64,000 nucleotides of DNA from Caballeronia sp. M1242 (GTDB lineage: Bacteria; Pseudomonadota; Gammaproteobacteria; Burkholderiales; Burkholderiaceae). Positions within the stretch are counted from its first letter, which is position 1. Every line of letters begins with the position of its first letter. The notes under the pieces are model-generated. The model did no database searches, had not been told where the DNA came from, and saw only the letters and a list, made by a program, of their open reading frames with translations. Where the stretch lies: assembly GCF_017220215.1 (NCBI RefSeq), contig NZ_CP071129.1, positions 124,001 through 188,000 of the forward strand, read 5' to 3'. Shown piece after piece: positions 20,040 to 28,720 of the stretch. A program made the position numbers and the translations under genes.

Positions 20040-20828
20040 TCAGGCGGCCTCACGCAGGAACGCATCGAGCAATGCGCAAAAGCGTTGCGACGCCTCGATC
20101 GGAGACATGTGTGCCGCATCCAGAAGTTCGAATTGCGCGCCCGGCACCGTGTCGGCGATTACCTTGGATTCAGCATGCGGCGTGCCATTGTCGTGTTCAC
20201 CGGCCACGACGAGCGTGCGCTTTTGAATCGACGCCAGTTGGTCCTTTGCATCGAAACGGCTCAAGGCTTCCGCGGCCTTCGCGAAACCTTCGTCGGGCGT
20301 GCGCGCAATCGTTTCGCCGACCTGCTCGATCACTTCGGGGTGCGCTTTACGAAAACCCTCCGTGAACCAGCGTTCCAGCGTCGATTCCACCATACTCCCT
20401 ATGCCGTTCTGACGCACGGAAGCCGCGCGTTGCAAAAACGTCGAGCGCGCTTCCTCGCGGATGAACGCGGGCGCGCCCACGACCGTCAGCGAATCCACTT
20501 TGTCCGCATGGTTGATCGCGAACTTCTGCGCGACCATGCCGCCCAGCGACAAGCCGACGACATGCGTGCTCGGCGCACCGAGCTTGTCGAGCAACTCGGA
20601 CAGATCATCGGCGAGATCGTCGACGCTGAACCCGTCCGGCGAGACCGCCGTGTAGCCGTGGCCGCGCAGGTCGTAACGCAGCACGGTGAAATCGTTGCGG
20701 AAGTAGCCGGCCATCTGGTCCCACGCGGACAGATCGCCGGCGAGTGGATGGATGAAGGTCAGCCAGGGACCGCCGCCTTCGTTGTCGAGAACGTATCGGG
20801 TTTCGATGCCTTTGTTGTTCACCTGCAT
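20040..20828 (-). CDS. Alpha/beta hydrolase, 3-oxoadipate enol-lactonase-like
   Basis: 262-residue alpha/beta hydrolase. Visible are the oxyanion region FIHPLAGDLSAWD, RYDLRGHG, the nucleophile elbow GLSLGGMVAQ, the acid in VVAGEHDNGTP and the His in DAAHMSP. The sequence resembles PcaD-type enol-lactonases of the beta-ketoadipate pathway, but the neighbours do not include other pca genes, so the substrate is open. The ORF is open far upstream, but ATG 20828 gives the family-like N-terminus MQVNNKGIETRY. It lies 64 nt after the DUF3108 gene. Confidence 0.88.
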   Translation of the reverse strand: MQVNNKGIETRYVLDNEGGGPWLTFIHPLAGDLSAWDQMAGYFRNDFTVLRYDLRGHGYTAVSPDGFSVDDLADDLSELLDKLGAPSTHVVGLSLGGMVAQKFAINHADKVDSLTVVGAPAFIREEARSTFLQRAASVRQNGIGSMVESTLERWFTEGFRKAHPEVIEQVGETIARTPDEGFAKAAEALSRFDAKDQLASIQKRTLVVAGEHDNGTPHAESKVIADTVPGAQFELLDAAHMSPIEASQRFCALLDAFLREAA

Positions 20829-20892
20829 ATCCGCTCCGTGGAGGTCGCTTTGAGAATCCGTGCGTCCCGTGAGACCGTGGGACGCGCCGCCG

Positions 20893-22110
20893 CTACGGCC
20901 TGACGGTTGCATCGTCGGCGGCGGGTGCGGTTTCCTCTGACGCATCCGTCGTGCCCGGCGCGTTGTTCTCGGCAGCGGAAGCCGCTTGCAGCTTGCCGGC
21001 CCACAGCATTTCGATCTGCATGCCATTGGGCTCCGTCTGGAGGATGCGCGCGGGCAGCCAGCCGAGCGCCGGAGCCAGCCAGATGTCGAGCTTGCGCCGG
21101 TCACCTTCGCGGCGCGGCAGGCGCGTGAAATGCCGCGCGGTGACGAAACCGTCGCGCGTCTGCACCGTTTCATCGCCGACGGTTTCCATCGGCCAGATTT
21201 CGCTGCTGTCGTTATCCGCGACGCTGAACTGCCGCGTGACGCCGGGTTTGTAGACATCGGGCGCGCCGCGCACGAGGCTCGTCAGTTGCATGACGACGCT
21301 GAAGCGATCCTGCGCGCCGTCCGCGAGCGGCTGGCTATTCGGCGTGCGCGTGTAGACAATCTGCTTCGTTTCGCGATTGAAGACGGCGACATCGGCGGCG
21401 CGGCGGCCGCGTTTCTCCGAATACTGTTCCGGCGCGATGCCGAAGGCATCGATATGGCCCTTGCTCGAATACACGTACGGACCGACGAACGGCAGCGGAA
21501 TGGAGACGACCATCTCGTAGTGCTGGCCGTCGTTCGTCCAGCGGATCGTGCCGGTCTGATTCATCACGCCGTTGACGAGCGTGTCGTAGCGTAGGTCGCC
21601 GGTCTGGGGGACGCTGAATTTGTCGCCGGAAGCGGTTGGGGTCGAGGCTGCGGTTGCGGTTGCAGCTGCGGTTCCGGTTGGTGCGGACGCGCTCGCGGCA
21701 CTCGCGCCCGAAGCCGCCACGCCCGATGCCGCCGCAGGTTCACCGGGCTGCGGCGTGGCCGCGCTCAACACGGGCGCGGGCGCAGCGGGTTTCGGCGCAG
21801 GCGCGGCCTTGGGCGGCGCAGGCCGCGCGACATGCGCAGGCGCGGCTGGTTTGACAGGCGCAGGCGGCGTGACGGGCTTCGGCGTCAGCAATTCCACCTG
21901 AACGGGCGGCTTCTGCTCGGGCGTACGGTTCGCCGGCTGCTTCGCGTGTTCGATCCAGCGCATCGCGCTCCAATGCAGCGCGGCGACGATCAGCGCCGCC
22001 CCAACCCAGCGCCCCCAGCGCCCCCAGCGACGAGGCGCATCCGGCGCGGACGCGGCAGCGGAAGGCTCGCCCGGCGCAGCAGGCGGACGATGAAACGAAA
22101 ACAGGGGCAT
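20893..22110 (-). CDS. DUF3108 envelope protein with TonB-like N-terminus
   Basis: 405-residue protein. A short cytoplasmic head is followed by a TM helix at about 36-50 (WVGAALIVAALHWSA), a Pro/Lys/Ala-rich stretch (KPVTPPAPVKPAAPAHVARP and further copies), a Ser/Ala/Thr linker, then a C-terminal domain recognised as DUF3108 (GDLRYDTLVNGVMNQTGTIR onward). The TM plus Pro/Lys-rich spacer recalls TonB, with DUF3108 presumably in the periplasm. ATG 22110 is the best start clear of the upstream IclR gene; the frame stays open beyond it, so the start is not certain. Confidence 0.82.
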   Translation of the reverse strand: MPLFSFHRPPAAPGEPSAAASAPDAPRRWGRWGRWVGAALIVAALHWSAMRWIEHAKQPANRTPEQKPPVQVELLTPKPVTPPAPVKPAAPAHVARPAPPKAAPAPKPAAPAPVLSAATPQPGEPAAASGVAASGASAASASAPTGTAAATATAASTPTASGDKFSVPQTGDLRYDTLVNGVMNQTGTIRWTNDGQHYEMVVSIPLPFVGPYVYSSKGHIDAFGIAPEQYSEKRGRRAADVAVFNRETKQIVYTRTPNSQPLADGAQDRFSVVMQLTSLVRGAPDVYKPGVTRQFSVADNDSSEIWPMETVGDETVQTRDGFVTARHFTRLPRREGDRRKLDIWLAPALGWLPARILQTEPNGMQIEMLWAGKLQAASAAENNAPGTTDASEETAPAADDATVRP

Positions 22111-22198
22111 CGAACGAAGCGGAAAGAGAAGCAATGGCGCGACGACAGAAGCGGTTATGACACGCGCGCTCGCGGCGATGTTCCGCGCGCAGGCGCGA

Positions 22199-23014
22199 TC
22201 ACCGTTCGCCCGCCTTGTATCCCAGTTCATACGACAGGCTGCGCGCGCATTCCCGCAGCGCCGAATCGATCTCGCCGCCCCAGCGCGTATCGAACGCGCC
22301 TTCGTGTCCGAGCGCGATGAGCCCGAGCGCGAGTTCGCCGGTCGAATCGAAAACGGGCATGCAGAAAGCGTGGATCGACGGCAGCAACATGCCTTCGACG
22401 CGCGCCGCGCCATGTTCGCGGACATCGGCGAAAAGCGGTTCGACATCAGCGAGTGTTTGCTTACTCGCAGCGAGTTCGCGTTCAAGCATCGGCTGCGTCT
22501 TGCTGCGCGGCAGATACGCGGCAAAGAGCAGTCCCGTTGCCGACGACAGCAGCGGCATTACGTCGCCGAGCTTCAGCGATGCCTTCGCCGGGTAGCTCGA
22601 CTCCATCCAGTGCACGACCGTCGGCCCCTGATTGCCCCACACCGCGATGCCCACGGTCTGGTCGATGCGATCACGCAATTCGGCCAGCGCAATGCGCGCG
22701 AGCTTCACGCCATCGACGCGCGCGAGCCTGGCGAGCCCCATCTGCAGGGCAAAGCCGCCGAGTTCGTAGCGGCCCGTGAGCGGGTCCTGCGAAGCGAGCC
22801 CGAGCCGCACGAAGCTCACCAGATACCGATGCGCTTTCGCCGGGCTCATGCCCGCGCGCTGCGCGAGATCGCGCAGCATCATGGCGCGCGGCTCGTGAGT
22901 CAGCACATCGAGCAATCGGAAGCCGACTTCGATCGACTGAATGCCCGAGCGCAGCTTTTCTTCGGATGCGTCGAGGTCGAGTTCGTCGCCGGTGGCGGGC
23001 GCGTTGGATGGCAT
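22199..23014 (-). CDS. IclR family transcriptional regulator
   Basis: 271-residue regulator. The N-terminal winged helix-turn-helix spans roughly 25-85 (GIQSIEVGFRLLDVL, LRDLAQRAGMSPAKAHRYLV, GRYELGG), followed by the IclR effector domain (VGIAVWGNQGPTVVHWMESS to FDSTGELALGLIALG). It is divergent from the FAH-family hydrolase gene with a 75-nt spacer, the usual arrangement for an IclR regulator and its target, so it probably controls the 23090-26207 cluster. The ligand is likely an aromatic or dicarboxylic intermediate, by family. Confidence 0.92.
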   Translation of the reverse strand: MPSNAPATGDELDLDASEEKLRSGIQSIEVGFRLLDVLTHEPRAMMLRDLAQRAGMSPAKAHRYLVSFVRLGLASQDPLTGRYELGGFALQMGLARLARVDGVKLARIALAELRDRIDQTVGIAVWGNQGPTVVHWMESSYPAKASLKLGDVMPLLSSATGLLFAAYLPRSKTQPMLERELAASKQTLADVEPLFADVREHGAARVEGMLLPSIHAFCMPVFDSTGELALGLIALGHEGAFDTRWGGEIDSALRECARSLSYELGYKAGER

Positions 23015-23028
23015 GGAAAGCGGGAAGG

Positions 23029-23045
23029 CGATGGATTCACCATCG
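23029..23045. promoter_or_regulatory. Inverted repeat in the iclR/FAH divergent spacer
   Basis: CGATGG-attca-CCATCG, perfect 6-bp arms, with a -10-like TAAAAT immediately to its right (23046-23051) for the + strand gene. It is placed where an IclR operator would be expected. The repeat is short and could be chance. Confidence 0.35.
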
Positions 23046-23089
23046 TAAAATAGATTTCCCTCAACGTCATCTCAGCCCGACTCCGCCTT

Positions 23090-24076
23090 ATGAAACTTGC
23101 CACGCTGAAGGACGGCACGCGCGACGGCCAGCTCATCGTCGTATCGCGCGATCTGCGCACGGCTGTCATTCCCGATGGAATCGTCTCCACGCTGCAACGC
23201 GCGCTCGACGACTGGCCGTTCTACGCGCCGCAGCTTTACGACGTCTACGAAGCGTTGAATCAGGGCCGCGCCCGCCACACGTTTTCGTTCGATGCGAAGT
23301 CATGCATGGCGCCGCTGCCCCGCGCGTTTCAATGGGCCGATGGCTCGTCCTACGTGAATCACGTCGAGCTCGTGCGGCGCGCGCGCGGCGCCGAAATGCC
23401 GGCTGAATTCTGGACCGACCCGCTCATGTATCAGGGCGGCAGCGACGACTTTCTCGGGCCGACGGACGACATCGTGTGCGCGTCGGAATCGTATGGCATC
23501 GACTTCGAGGCGGAAGTCGCCGTCATCACCTCCGATGTGCAGATGGCGCCCACGCCCGACGAAGCATTGAAAAGCGTGCGCTTGCTGATGCTGGTCAACG
23601 ATGTCTCGCTGCGCAATCTCATTCCCGCCGAACTCGCGAAGGGCTTCGGCTTCTTCCAGAGCAAGCCTGCCACCGCGTTCTCGCCCGTGGCCGTCACGCC
23701 CGACGAACTCGGCGACGCGTGGCGCGAAGGCCGCGTGCATCGCCCGATGACCGTGCACTGGAACGGCAAAAAGGTGGGCCAGCCGGATTGCGGCGTGGAC
23801 ATGGTGTTCCACTTCGGCCAGCTGATCGCGCACGCGGCGAAGACGCGCAATTTGCGCGCAGGGTCGATCGTCGGTTCGGGCACGATCTCGAACAAGGACA
23901 CGAAGCGCGGCTACTGCTGTATCGCGGAAAAGCGCTGCCTGGAGACCATCGAGCACGGCGCGCCGCAGACGGAGTTCATGAAGTTCGGCGACAGCGTGAA
24001 GATCGAAATCTTCGACGACGCGGGCAAGTCCATTTTCGGCGCAATCGATCAGGCCGTCGTGCAGCTCGAACACTGA
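23090..24076 (+). CDS. Fumarylacetoacetate hydrolase family protein
   Basis: 328-residue FAH-fold enzyme that cleaves C-C bonds of 3-oxo acids or related ring-fission products. The C-terminal catalytic domain shows the metal-binding acidic pair in YGIDFEAEVAVI, plus LMLVNDVSLRNLIP and AGSIVGSGTISNKD. The N-terminal part (MKLATLKDGTRDGQLIVVSR) is typical of longer single-chain members. It is the first gene of a likely catabolic cluster with a binding protein and an enoyl-CoA hydratase, opposite an IclR regulator. It may act on fumarylacetoacetate or another diketo acid. Confidence 0.92.
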   Translation: MKLATLKDGTRDGQLIVVSRDLRTAVIPDGIVSTLQRALDDWPFYAPQLYDVYEALNQGRARHTFSFDAKSCMAPLPRAFQWADGSSYVNHVELVRRARGAEMPAEFWTDPLMYQGGSDDFLGPTDDIVCASESYGIDFEAEVAVITSDVQMAPTPDEALKSVRLLMLVNDVSLRNLIPAELAKGFGFFQSKPATAFSPVAVTPDELGDAWREGRVHRPMTVHWNGKKVGQPDCGVDMVFHFGQLIAHAAKTRNLRAGSIVGSGTISNKDTKRGYCCIAEKRCLETIEHGAPQTEFMKFGDSVKIEIFDDAGKSIFGAIDQAVVQLEH

Positions 24077-24202
24077 TATCGCGCGATGAAACAAACGGCG
24101 CAACGGGTTTCGCCCGATGCGTCGAGAGCACCGGCCACCGTACACTCTCCGGGCGTTGCGGCTCACGCGCCGCGCGACGACAAAAAACAAAAGGAGACTT
24201 CC

Positions 24203-25363
24203 ATGCGCAGAAGCAAGTGGGTGGCCGCAGCCGTGCTCGCATTCGCCGCGACGACAGCGGCGTTCGCGCAAACGCCGCACGTCAAGATCGGGCTCGTGCT
24301 GTCGCTGACGGGACCGGCCGCGTCGCTCGGCATTCCCGCCCGCGATACCGTCGCGCTTCTGCCTAAGGAAATGGGCGGCGCGAGCGTCGACTACATCGTG
24401 CTCGACGACGCCTCCGACACCACGCAAGCCGTGCAGACCACGAAGAAGCTCATCAGCGAGAATCAGGTCGATGCGATCATCGGCTCGTCGATCACGCCGA
24501 ATTCGCTCGCGATGATCGATGTCGTCGCGCAAGGTCAAACGCCGATGATCTCGCTGGCGTCATCGGCGAAGATCATCGAGCCTGTCGACGACAAGCGCCG
24601 GTGGGTGTTCAAGACGCCGCAAACCGACGCGATGATGGCCTCCGCGATTGCCGAGCACGCGAGCAATCACGGCGTGAAGACGCTCGCGTACATCGGCCAG
24701 GCGGACGCGCTCGGCGAGACCTTCTACGCGGAAGTCGCGAAGTTCGCGCAATTGCACAAGATCACCGTGGTCGCCAACGAGCGGTTCAATCGCACGGACC
24801 CGAGCGTGACCGGGCAGATTCTCAAGATTCTCGCGGCCAAGCCGGACGCGGTGGTGGTCGGCGCGGCTGGCACGCCTGCCGCGTTGCCGCCGAAGACGCT
24901 CGCGCAGCGCGGCTACAAGGGCAAGGTGTATCACAATCACGGCGTGGGCAATCGCGACTTCCTGCGCGTGTGCGGCGCGGATTGCAACGGCACGTTCCTC
25001 CCCACGAGCCCGGTGCTCGTCGCGGCGCAGTTGCCGGACGATCATCCGGCCAAGCGCCTCGCGCTCGACTACATCAAACTGTACGAAGCGAAGCAGGGCG
25101 CGGGCACGGTCTCGGCGTTCGGTTCGTATGCGTGGGACGCGGGCATGCTGCTCCAACGCGCCGTTCCGATCGCGATGAAAGCCGGCGCGCCGGGCACGCC
25201 CGCGTTTCGCGGCGCGCTGCGCGATGCGCTCGAAGGCACGAAGAACTTCGCGGACACGAACGGCGTCGTCAACATGACGCCCAACGATCACATCGGCCTC
25301 GACCAGCGCGCCCGCGTGATGGTCGAGATTCGCGACGGCAAGTGGGTGTATCAGCCGCGCTAG
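24203..25363 (+). CDS. ABC transporter periplasmic substrate-binding protein (LivJ-type)
   Basis: 386-residue periplasmic binding protein. A signal peptide ([20 protein letters not shown], cleavage after AFA) precedes the type I binding-protein fold with [37 protein letters not shown] and [13 protein letters not shown]. The family binds branched-chain amino acids or aromatic acids. ATG 24203 follows AAGGAG; the open frame from 24086 is not needed. No ABC permease or ATPase lies nearby, so it is an orphan whose partners are elsewhere. Confidence 0.93.
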   Translation: MRRSKWVAAAVLAFAATTAAFAQTPHVKIGLVLSLTGPAASLGIPARDTVALLPKEMGGASVDYIVLDDASDTTQAVQTTKKLISENQVDAIIGSSITPNSLAMIDVVAQGQTPMISLASSAKIIEPVDDKRRWVFKTPQTDAMMASAIAEHASNHGVKTLAYIGQADALGETFYAEVAKFAQLHKITVVANERFNRTDPSVTGQILKILAAKPDAVVVGAAGTPAALPPKTLAQRGYKGKVYHNHGVGNRDFLRVCGADCNGTFLPTSPVLVAAQLPDDHPAKRLALDYIKLYEAKQGAGTVSAFGSYAWDAGMLLQRAVPIAMKAGAPGTPAFRGALRDALEGTKNFADTNGVVNMTPNDHIGLDQRARVMVEIRDGKWVYQPR

Positions 25364-25379
25364 ACCACATCGAACGGAC

Positions 25380-26207
25380 ATGAGCGATCTCTCCTTGTAT
25401 TCGCGCTACACGTCGCTGCACTTGCGCCGTCACGCGCATGGCGTGCTGGAAGTCGTCATGCCGGGCGCGGGCGCGAACAAGAGCGGCCTCTCAACCGCCG
25501 ACGCCAACATGCACCGCGAACTCGCGGAGATCTGGCGCGACATCGACCGCGATCCCGAGACGCGCGTCGCGCTGATTCGCGGCGAGGGCAAGGGCTTCTC
25601 GGCGGGTGGCGACCTCGCGCTCGTCGAGCAGATGGCGAACGACTTCGACGTGCGCGCGCGAGTCTGGCGCGAGGCGCGCGATCTCGTGTACAACGTGATC
25701 AATTGCAGCAAGCCGATCGTCTCGGCCATGCACGGCCCGGCGGTCGGCGCGGGGCTGGTCGCGGGCTTGCTCGCGGATATCTCCATTGCGTCGAAGTCGG
25801 CGCGCATCATCGACGGACATACGCGGCTCGGCGTCGCGGCGGGCGATCACGCGGCGATCATCTGGCCGCTGCTGTGCGGGATGGCGAAGGCCAAGTACTA
25901 TCTGCTCCTGTGCGAGCCCGTGAGCGGCGAAGAGGCGGAGCGCATCGGACTGGTATCGCTCGCGGTGGAAGAGAACGAACTCATGCCGAAGGCGATCGAA
26001 GTGGCGAACCGGCTCGCGCACGGATCGCAGACGGCCATCCGCTGGACCAAGTACGCGCTGAACAACTGGCTGCGCATGGCGGGGCCGACGTTCGATACAT
26101 CGCTCGCGCTGGAATTCATGGGCTTTGCCGGACCGGACGTGCACGAGGGCATGCGTTCGCTGCGGGAGCGCCGCGCGCCGGACTTTCCGGGCGACGCGCC
26201 GTTCTGA
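25380..26207 (+). CDS. Enoyl-CoA hydratase/isomerase family protein
   Basis: 275-residue crotonase-fold enzyme. The CoA/oxyanion segments are [17 protein letters not shown] and [14 protein letters not shown], followed by [17 protein letters not shown] and the trimer helix region. It acts on an acyl-CoA, but the exact reaction (hydratase, isomerase or hydrolase) is not fixed by sequence. It follows the binding-protein gene by 16 nt and likely belongs to the same operon as the FAH enzyme. Confidence 0.92.
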   Translation: MSDLSLYSRYTSLHLRRHAHGVLEVVMPGAGANKSGLSTADANMHRELAEIWRDIDRDPETRVALIRGEGKGFSAGGDLALVEQMANDFDVRARVWREARDLVYNVINCSKPIVSAMHGPAVGAGLVAGLLADISIASKSARIIDGHTRLGVAAGDHAAIIWPLLCGMAKAKYYLLLCEPVSGEEAERIGLVSLAVEENELMPKAIEVANRLAHGSQTAIRWTKYALNNWLRMAGPTFDTSLALEFMGFAGPDVHEGMRSLRERRAPDFPGDAPF

Positions 26208-26219
26208 CGCGGCCCGGCA

Positions 26220-26242
26220 TGGCTAGTGGCTAGTGGCTAGCC
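26220..26242. repeat. Short direct repeat (GGCTAGT)
   Basis: Three near-copies of GGCTAGT in tandem just after the enoyl-CoA hydratase stop, ending in GGCTAGCC. It adds stop codons in one frame and probably has no other role. Confidence 0.4.
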
Positions 26243-26273
26243 AAGGCGATCAACCAATCAAGAGGAGCGACGA

Positions 26274-27041
26274 ATGACGGACACCTCAGGCGGCACCCCG
26301 CCGTTTTCGATTCCCGGCTTCCCCGGTTTCTCCGGCCTGGGCCAGGCGGACATGATGGGCAAGATGTGGGAAATGATGCGCCTGAATCCGTTCGCGGCCG
26401 CGATGTCGGGCGGCGCGCAGGGCGCGAATCCCTCGCTATCCATGATGTCGGACATGCTCGCGCCGCTCACGAACATCGAGGAACTGGACAAGCGGGTGAC
26501 GGACATGCGCGCCGTCGAGCAGTGGCTCAAGCTCAACCTGAACATGCTGCAATCGGCGATTCAGGCGCTCGAAGTGCAGCGCGCGACGCTCGCCACGCTG
26601 CGCGCGTTCGGCGCGTTCGCGCAGACGTCCGTCGAGAATGCGCAGAACGCGGCGGCGGAGACATCGAAGGCGGCGGGCCGCTGGCCGATGGGCGGCGCCG
26701 CATCGAGCGACGCGCCGAAGGCCGCGCCCGGCGAGCGCGCGGCGCCCACGGAAAGCGACAACCCGGAAGCGGGCGCGAACTCCGACGCGCCGCTGCCGCC
26801 GGGCTTCGATCCGAGCGGCTGGTGGAACGCGCTGCAATCGCAGTTCAACCAGCTCGCGCAACTGGCGATGATTCAGCCGGGCATGGCGGGCGCGCCGGCG
26901 GGTCAGCCCTCGGCGTCGGCCGAAGAAAGTTCGACCGCGCCGGCTCCCAGCAGTCAACCGGGCGACGACACGTCAGCCGCCGCAGCAGCGGCAAAAAAGG
27001 CGGCCGCGCGCAAAGCGCCGCCGCGAAAGAAACCGGAATAG
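26274..27041 (+). CDS. phaM: PHA granule regulatory protein PhaM
   Basis: 255-residue PhaM-type protein, which in Ralstonia eutropha links polyhydroxybutyrate granules to the nucleoid and activates PHB synthase. The N-terminal part (MGKMWEMMRLNPF) and the helical EELDKRVTDMRAVEQWLKLN region match the family. A low-complexity Pro/Ser/Ala middle leads to a histone H1-like basic tail (AAAKKAAARKAPPRKKPE) that would bind DNA. A good ribosome binding site (AGAGGAGCG) precedes ATG 26274. A terminator follows. Confidence 0.93.
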   Translation: MTDTSGGTPPFSIPGFPGFSGLGQADMMGKMWEMMRLNPFAAAMSGGAQGANPSLSMMSDMLAPLTNIEELDKRVTDMRAVEQWLKLNLNMLQSAIQALEVQRATLATLRAFGAFAQTSVENAQNAAAETSKAAGRWPMGGAASSDAPKAAPGERAAPTESDNPEAGANSDAPLPPGFDPSGWWNALQSQFNQLAQLAMIQPGMAGAPAGQPSASAEESSTAPAPSSQPGDDTSAAAAAAKKAAARKAPPRKKPE

Positions 27042-27081
27042 GCATCGCGCCGTCTTGCGCGAGCGGCATCGGCTGGGAAAA

Positions 27082-27117
27082 ACGCCTGGCGGCCACGCGG
27101 TCGCCGGGCGTTTCTTT
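27082..27117 (+). terminator. Rho-independent terminator after phaM
   Basis: A 13-bp stem (27082-27094 with 27099-27111, two G-U pairs) and loop ACGC are followed by TTCTTTT. It separates phaM from the promoter of the B12/MerR regulator. Confidence 0.85.
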
Positions 27118-27164
27118 TAGGGTGCCGCGACGGCTCCCGCGTGGCTTCGCCGCGTCGCTGCCCA

Positions 27165-27285
27165 TTGACATATTTTGTCTAAGGTTCACTATGCAACAAG
27201 AACGGTTTTGTCCACCTGCGCGGCTAGGCACGCATTCTGCATAGGACCGTCCACGTGCTCAACAACCGTTTTTGTCCATGACAAA
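27165..27285 (+). promoter_or_regulatory. Promoter/operator region of the CarH-like regulator
   Basis: A consensus -35 TTGACA (27165-27170) is followed after 19 bp by TATGCA (27190-27195), a long spacer of the kind MerR-family promoters use. TTTTGTC occurs three times: 27173-27179 inside that spacer, 27206-27212, and 27270-27276. The last is the left arm of TTTGTC-CAT-GACAAA (27271-27285), which contains the start codon. The copies are 33 and 64 nt apart, close to whole helical turns. This looks like autoregulation. Confidence 0.5.
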
Positions 27286-28291
27286 CACATCGGAAGACAA
27301 CCTGCAATCGGACTCTGACGCGCAGCCCGCAGGACAGAGCGAATTCCCTCCAGAGGCCCCGCTGTTACGTTCGGTGGGATCGGGCGTGACCGGCGTGGGC
27401 ATCGGCGCCATCGCTCAGGAGATTGGTCTGACGAAGGACACGCTGCGCGTCTGGGAGCGGCGCTACGGCTTTCCGCAGCCCATGCGCTCACCCGGCGGAG
27501 AGCGGCTGTATCCGCAGGAACAGGTGACGAAGCTGCGGCTCGTGAAGCGCCTGCTCGACGCGGGGCATCGGCCGAGCAAGGTCCTCGCGCAGCCGATCGA
27601 GGCGTTGCAGCAACTCGCCGAGTCGTCGGGCGTCGGACAGGACGCGCCGGACGCCGAACTGGACCACTTCATCGCCCTGCTGCGCAACGGCGCGTACGAG
27701 GACTTCCGCTTCGGACTGCTGCGACGCGCGACGCGCGACGGTCTGGAGCGCTTCGTGGTCGACGTCGCCGCGCCGCTTGCCGCCCGGGTGGGAAACGCGT
27801 GGGCGGCGGGCACGCTTCAGGTCTACCACGAGCATTTGTTCAGCGAGTCGATCCAGTTCACGCTGCGCACGCTGATGCGCCCGCTCTCCGAGGCGCTGCG
27901 CGGTCGCGGCGGCCGGCCGCGCGTGCTGTTGACGACGCTCTCCGGCGAAGGCCACGGTCTCGGCATTCTGATGGCCGAAGCCATGTTCAGCCTCTGCGAG
28001 TGCGAATGCGTGCAGTTGGGGTTGCAGACGCCGCTGCACGACATCGTCAGCGCGGCGGTGGCGCATGAGGTCGATGTCGTCGGATTGTCGTTCACGGCGG
28101 TGCTTCCGGCTCAGGTCATCGCAAACGGACTGACCGAGCTGCGCAGCATGTTGCCGCCGCACATCCGCATCTGGGTCGGCGGCAGCAGTCCGGCGCTGCG
28201 CCGCAAGCTGAACGAGGGCGTGGAGCATCTCGCAGGTTTGACGCCGATCGAAGAGTTCGTGGCGGCTTGGCGCGAAAGCGCCGTGCTATGA
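27278..28291 (+). CDS. CarH/LitR-type B12-dependent MerR photoreceptor regulator
   Basis: 337-residue regulator. A MerR helix-turn-helix (IGAIAQEIGLTKDTLRVWER, then YGFPQPMRSPGGERLY) is followed by a helical B12-cap domain and a C-terminal cobalamin-binding Rossmann domain. Signature residues of adenosylcobalamin light sensors are present: W-x9-E-H (Trp175, Glu185-His186) and E-x-H-x-x-G (Glu224, His226, Gly229). In CarH these hold AdoCbl, keep a DNA-bound tetramer in the dark and release it in light. The ATG lies in a palindrome and has no clear ribosome binding site; TTG 27272 is the only other in-frame start nearby. Target genes are not evident beyond probable autoregulation. Confidence 0.9.
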   Translation: MTNTSEDNLQSDSDAQPAGQSEFPPEAPLLRSVGSGVTGVGIGAIAQEIGLTKDTLRVWERRYGFPQPMRSPGGERLYPQEQVTKLRLVKRLLDAGHRPSKVLAQPIEALQQLAESSGVGQDAPDAELDHFIALLRNGAYEDFRFGLLRRATRDGLERFVVDVAAPLAARVGNAWAAGTLQVYHEHLFSESIQFTLRTLMRPLSEALRGRGGRPRVLLTTLSGEGHGLGILMAEAMFSLCECECVQLGLQTPLHDIVSAAVAHEVDVVGLSFTAVLPAQVIANGLTELRSMLPPHIRIWVGGSSPALRRKLNEGVEHLAGLTPIEEFVAAWRESAVL

Positions 28292-28720
28292 TCGGGAACG
28301 CTTGCTCGCGCGAGCCCGAGCGGGCCTGCGGACGTCGCGGCATCGACCAAACGTGCGTCCGCGCGCGCCGGCGCTAGTCGCTTCGCCGCGCTGGTCAGGC
28401 GCACGTATGCGTCTTTGCTGCAAACCGCTGAGCAGGCGGCACGACGAAGCCTCGACGGAACCTGGGCACAGGTTTCGCTTCTCACCCAAGGTTAAATACG
28501 ACGCACACAAGGCGGCACGCGCGCAAGAACGCGCATGTCGAGGGCGGCTGGCGCGTTGCCTCGGCGCTGAATCGAGTGCTTCCTTGTCGTTTTTCGCCTG
28601 TGGCCGCCGGAATCCCGCGTAAAATTGAAAGCTTGGTTGCTTGCGTGCAGCGGTCGTCGCGCACGTTCGACCGACCGTCATACAGATATAACGTCGCATA
28701 AGTGGCTTCAGGGGTGGACT
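28292..28720. other. Intergenic region between the CarH-like and di-iron genes
   Basis: 429 nt. A 106-codon open frame on + (28302-28622) and one on - have composition like random GC-rich DNA and no family resemblance. Towards the right end a TATAAC (28687-28692) with TTCGAC 15 nt upstream, and a TAAAAT at 28620-28625, are possible promoter elements for the di-iron gene. The TTTTGTC motif seen before the regulator is absent here. Confidence 0.45.

Noticed and set aside
28302..28622. 106-codon frame between the CarH-like and di-iron genes
   Set aside because: Arg/Ala-rich, no ribosome binding site, no recognised family; kept only as an intergenic note.
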